From the NCBI RefSeq assembly GCF_014212315.1, contig NZ_JACKXE010000001.1, positions 2,294,001 through 2,358,000 of the forward strand: a stretch of 64,000 nucleotides of DNA, read 5' to 3'. The translations under genes were made by a program, and so were the position numbers. Each line of letters opens with the position of its first letter. Position 1 is the first letter of the stretch. Source of the stretch: Nocardioides luti (GTDB lineage Bacteria; Actinomycetota; Actinomycetes; Propionibacteriales; Nocardioidaceae). Positions 60,456 to 64,000 of the stretch are shown here, in pieces. The notes beneath the pieces are model-generated. The model saw nothing but the letters and a program-made list of their open reading frames with translations. It had not been told where the DNA came from and made no database searches.

Positions 60456-61211
60456 ATGGCTTCCAGCGAGCACCCCTGCGGCATCGACTTCGGCGGCACC
60501 GGCATCAAGGCCGCGCCCGTGGACCTCGAGGCCGGCGACTTCGCCGCCGAGCGGGTCCGCACCCCCACCCCGCACCCCTCCACCCCGGACGCGGTCGCGC
60601 AGGTCTTCGTCGAGCTGCTCGCCCAGCTGCCCGACTCCGGCGCCCCCGTCGGCGTCACCGTCCCGGGTGTGGTCCGCCACGGCGTGGTCCACTCGGCGGC
60701 GAACATCGACAAGTCCTGGATCGGCACGGACGCCGACGCGCTCTTCACGAAGGCCACCGGCCGCGACGTGCACGTGGTCAACGACGCGGACGCCGCCGGC
60801 CTCGCCGAGGTGAGGTACGGCGCGGCGCGCGGCCGCCGCGGCCTGGTCATCGTCACCACGCTCGGCACGGGCATCGGCTCGGCGCTGGTCCACGACGGGG
60901 TGCTGGTGCCGAACTCCGAGCTCGGCCACCTCGAGGTCGAAGGCCACAACGCGGAGAAGCGGGCGGCCAACAGCGCCCGCGAGGCCGAGGACCTGAGCTG
61001 GGAGCAGTGGGCGAAGCGGCTCACGACGTACTACCGCACCCTGGAGAAGCTCTTCTCCCCCGACCTGTTCGTCGTCGGCGGCGGGATCAGCAAGAAGTCC
61101 GACGAGTTCCTGCCGCTGCTCGACCTCGACACCGAGATCGTCCCCGCCGCGCTGCGCAACAAGGCCGGGATCGTCGGCGCCGCGCTCTACGCGTCCGAGA
61201 GCGGGTCCTGA
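60456..61211 (+). CDS. ppgK: Polyphosphate glucokinase
   Basis: Phosphorylates glucose using polyphosphate (or ATP). The 251-residue ROK-type protein opens [20 protein letters not shown] (phosphate-1 motif), has [14 protein letters not shown] (catalytic Asp), [16 protein letters not shown] (phosphate-2) and [15 protein letters not shown], then [19 protein letters not shown]. This matches actinobacterial PpgK in length and order. The ATG is preceded by GAGATT six bases upstream (weak -10). It is transcribed divergently from alkB with a 131-base promoter region. Confidence 0.9.
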   Translation: MASSEHPCGIDFGGTGIKAAPVDLEAGDFAAERVRTPTPHPSTPDAVAQVFVELLAQLPDSGAPVGVTVPGVVRHGVVHSAANIDKSWIGTDADALFTKATGRDVHVVNDADAAGLAEVRYGAARGRRGLVIVTTLGTGIGSALVHDGVLVPNSELGHLEVEGHNAEKRAANSAREAEDLSWEQWAKRLTTYYRTLEKLFSPDLFVVGGGISKKSDEFLPLLDLDTEIVPAALRNKAGIVGAALYASESGS

Positions 61212-61223
61212 GCGGCGCCCCGA

Positions 61224-61565
61224 TCAGTCGGTCGCGGCGAGACGCACGTGCTCGGTGTGGCTGATCGCCTGCTCGATCAGCTCCGCGACGTGCTCGTCGT
61301 AGAGGCTGTACACGACGTGCCGACCCTGCCGCTCGCTCTCGACCAGGCCCAGGTTGCGCAGCAACCGCAGCTGGTGGGACACGGCCGACTGCTCCATCCC
61401 GACCGCACCCGCGAGGTCACCGACCGTGCTCGGGGCACCGTGCAGGCGGGTGAGGATGAGCAGGCGGCTCGGCGTCGCGAGCGCCTGCAGGGTCGTCGCG
61501 ACGGACTTGGCCGTCGCTGCGTCGAGCGTCGCGAGCTCAGGGCGAGTCTCGCCACGGTGTCCCAT
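61224..61565 (-). CDS. ArsR/SmtB family metal-sensing repressor
   Basis: A 113-residue winged-helix repressor. The recognition helix is in EQSAVSHQLRLLRNLGLVES and the wing is GRHVVYSLYDEHVAELIEQAISHTEH. That last helix holds Asp-x-His plus His-x-x-x-His/Glu residues at the alpha-5 site of zinc/cobalt sensors (SmtB, CzrA). No alpha-3N cysteines are present, so it should sense Zn or Co rather than As or Cd. It is divergent from the CDF gene. ATG 61565 has TAGGAT six bases upstream. Confidence 0.88.
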   Translation of the reverse strand: MGHRGETRPELATLDAATAKSVATTLQALATPSRLLILTRLHGAPSTVGDLAGAVGMEQSAVSHQLRLLRNLGLVESERQGRHVVYSLYDEHVAELIEQAISHTEHVRLAATD

Positions 61566-61571
61566 GCCCGC

Positions 61572-61577
61572 ATCCTA
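61572..61577 (-). promoter_or_regulatory. -10 hexamer of the ArsR gene
   Basis: TAGGAT on the minus strand, six bases before ATG 61565. Confidence 0.45.
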
Positions 61578-61595
61578 CGCAGGACAGATGAACAC

Positions 61596-61614
61596 ATGAA
61601 CATCTGTTTATACT
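61596..61614 (+). promoter_or_regulatory. ArsR-type operator overlapping the CDF -10
   Basis: ATGAACA-TC-TGTTTAT (61596-61611) is a 7-2-7 inverted repeat with one mismatch, matching the ATGAACAnnTGTTCAT-type site of zinc-sensing ArsR proteins. Its right arm overlaps TATACT (61609-61614), a -10 seven bases before GTG 61622. Confidence 0.75.
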
Positions 61615-61621
61615 TACGGAC

Positions 61622-62659
61622 GTGATCCCCTCCTCTCCACCCGACCAGGACCACGACCACCAGCACGACCACGCGCACCACCACGAGCGTGCGCACGGTC
61701 TTCGTGGCCGGCTCGCCGAGCTGGCGCGTCCGCACAGCCACGATGCGGCGGACTCGGTGGACGAGGCCCTCGTGTCGAACGCCCGCGGCATCCGGGCGGT
61801 CAAGGTGGGCCTCGTCGTCCTGGGCGCGACGGCGCTGGCCCAGGGCGTGCTCGTGGCGCTCACGGGATCGGTGGCCCTGCTCTCCGACACCATCCACAAC
61901 GCCTCCGACGCCCTCACGGCCCTGCCGCTGTGGGTGGCTTTCGTGCTCGCGCGCCGGCCCCCGTCACGCCGCTACACCTATGGCTACGGCCGGGCCGAGG
62001 ATCTCGCCGGTGTCTTCATCGTGGTGATGATCGCCGCCTCGGCACTGGTGGCGGGCTACGAGTCGGTACGTCGGCTCCTGGACCCGCCGCCGGTCCAGCA
62101 CGGCTGGGTGGTCGTCGCGGCCGGCCTGGTCGGGTTCGCCGGCAACGAGCTGGTGGCGGGCTACCGGATCCGGGTGGGTCGCGAGATCGGCTCGGCCGCC
62201 CTCGTCGCCGACGGGGTGCACGCCCGCACGGACGGCTTCACGTCCCTCGCCGTGGTGGCCGGGGCACTCGGTGTGCTCGCCGGCTTCCCTCTCGCCGACC
62301 CGGTCGTGGGAATCCTCATCGCGGTGGCCATCCTCGTCGTCCTGCGCGGTGCGGCGCGTGACGTGTGGCGCCGACTCATGGACGCCGTCGACGGCGAGCT
62401 CGTCGACAGCGCGGAGCGTGCCCTGGTCGACACCCCGGGCGTGGCGGTGGTCGAGGACGTCCGGTTGCGCTGGATCGGCCACCGCTTGCACGGCGAGGCG
62501 ACGGTCGCGGCCGACCCCTCCCTCGACCTGGCCTCGGCCGGTCGCATCGGCGAGAGCGCCGCGACACGGTGGCGGGCGGGAACCGCCAAGCTGGCCGACG
62601 CCCGCGTGCGCGTCATCGGCCGGGAAGACGTCACGGGCTCGCGGGACCGAGCGACCTGA
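61622..62659 (+). CDS. Cation diffusion facilitator (zinc/cobalt efflux)
   Basis: A 345-residue CDF transporter that exports Zn2+/Co2+ against protons. The His/Asp-rich N-terminus (DHDHQHDHAHHHERAH, residues 9-24) can bind metal. Six helices follow, with H-x-x-x-D sites in DTIHNASDALTALPLW (helix 2) and VADGVHARTDGFTSLA (helix 5). A short C-terminal domain (about 265-335) is the dimerising part. It is paired with the ArsR repressor across a single operator. GTG 61622 is set by the -10 spacing. Confidence 0.92.
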   Translation: MIPSSPPDQDHDHQHDHAHHHERAHGLRGRLAELARPHSHDAADSVDEALVSNARGIRAVKVGLVVLGATALAQGVLVALTGSVALLSDTIHNASDALTALPLWVAFVLARRPPSRRYTYGYGRAEDLAGVFIVVMIAASALVAGYESVRRLLDPPPVQHGWVVVAAGLVGFAGNELVAGYRIRVGREIGSAALVADGVHARTDGFTSLAVVAGALGVLAGFPLADPVVGILIAVAILVVLRGAARDVWRRLMDAVDGELVDSAERALVDTPGVAVVEDVRLRWIGHRLHGEATVAADPSLDLASAGRIGESAATRWRAGTAKLADARVRVIGREDVTGSRDRAT

Positions 62660-62681
62660 GTCCCGGACAGGCGCGAACCCC

Positions 62682-64000
<1,319 letters not shown>

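Overview
The window is a very GC-rich stretch of chromosome from an actinobacterium. The gene content and dispersed repeats resemble Nocardioides or a close relative (family Nocardioidaceae). Pointers are the serS / DUF4446 / pheA neighbourhood, a DUF222-HNH (13E12-type) protein, DUF5926, the RecQ-phosphoribosyltransferase fusion, an AlkB-rubredoxin fusion, abundant GTG starts, and many promoters that place a TAnnnT hexamer only 6-7 bases before the start codon (leaderless pattern). No rRNA, tRNA, CRISPR array, prophage or complete insertion sequence was seen. The window cuts serS at the left edge and an ACT-domain malic enzyme at the right edge.

Layout. 1-7.2 kb: serS (partial), a PAP2-lipid kinase fusion, a DUF4446 protein, pheA, a two-domain VOC protein, then a tightly coupled larB-larC-UPF0016 (GDT1-like) operon. 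7.2-14.8 kb: arginine deiminase, a cyclic-nucleotide-binding protein directly abutting a class III adenylate cyclase, a lipoprotein, two GNAT acetyltransferases, a SEC-C/DUF5926 protein, a glycerophosphodiesterase, a small VOC protein and a HAD hydrolase. 14.8-22.1 kb: a dispersed repeat, a DUF222-HNH gene behind an unusually AT-rich leader, an alpha/beta hydrolase with a STAND-like ATPase, an Fpg/Nei glycosylase, a rhodanese, a lipoprotein, aat and an EcsC protein.

22.1-30.2 kb is one leftward run: methylcrotonyl-type acyl-CoA carboxylase beta and alpha subunits, HMG-CoA lyase (the end of leucine catabolism), then three sulfotransferase-like genes, with every junction from the alpha subunit onward a 4-base ATGA/GTGA overlap. 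Its leaderless promoter carries an inverted repeat that recurs, with the same spacing to the start codon, before a TetR gene at 35.98 kb; these two genes very probably form a local regulon. 30.2-35.9 kb holds a divergent sulfur (persulfide) cluster: rhodanese, metallo-beta-lactamase/rhodanese protein, TauE permease, MMPL transporter and a small zinc-ribbon protein to the left, thioredoxin and a CstR-like repressor to the right, around two matching CsoR/CstR-type operators.

36-49 kb: TetR, a secreted peptidoglycan-binding protein, a SNF2 helicase plus SWIM protein, glutathione peroxidase, a DHA2 exporter, a membrane glycosyltransferase with a degenerate GGDEF-like N-terminus coupled to an acyltransferase, and a RecQ-phosphoribosyltransferase fusion. 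49-57 kb: a membrane protein behind stacked perfect palindromes, an M13 peptidase, a monooxygenase, a quinone oxidoreductase, an esterase, an M15-type lipoprotein and a second DHA2 exporter. 57-64 kb: a diiron ferritin-like protein, an alkane-hydroxylation cluster (TetR, ferredoxin, AlkB-rubredoxin), polyphosphate glucokinase, a divergent ArsR/CDF zinc-type efflux pair and the malic enzyme.

The most notable non-gene structure is several families of palindromic repeats: one copy sits in frame inside the carboxylase beta gene, one supplies a stop codon, and two intergenic loci share the same modules in swapped order.
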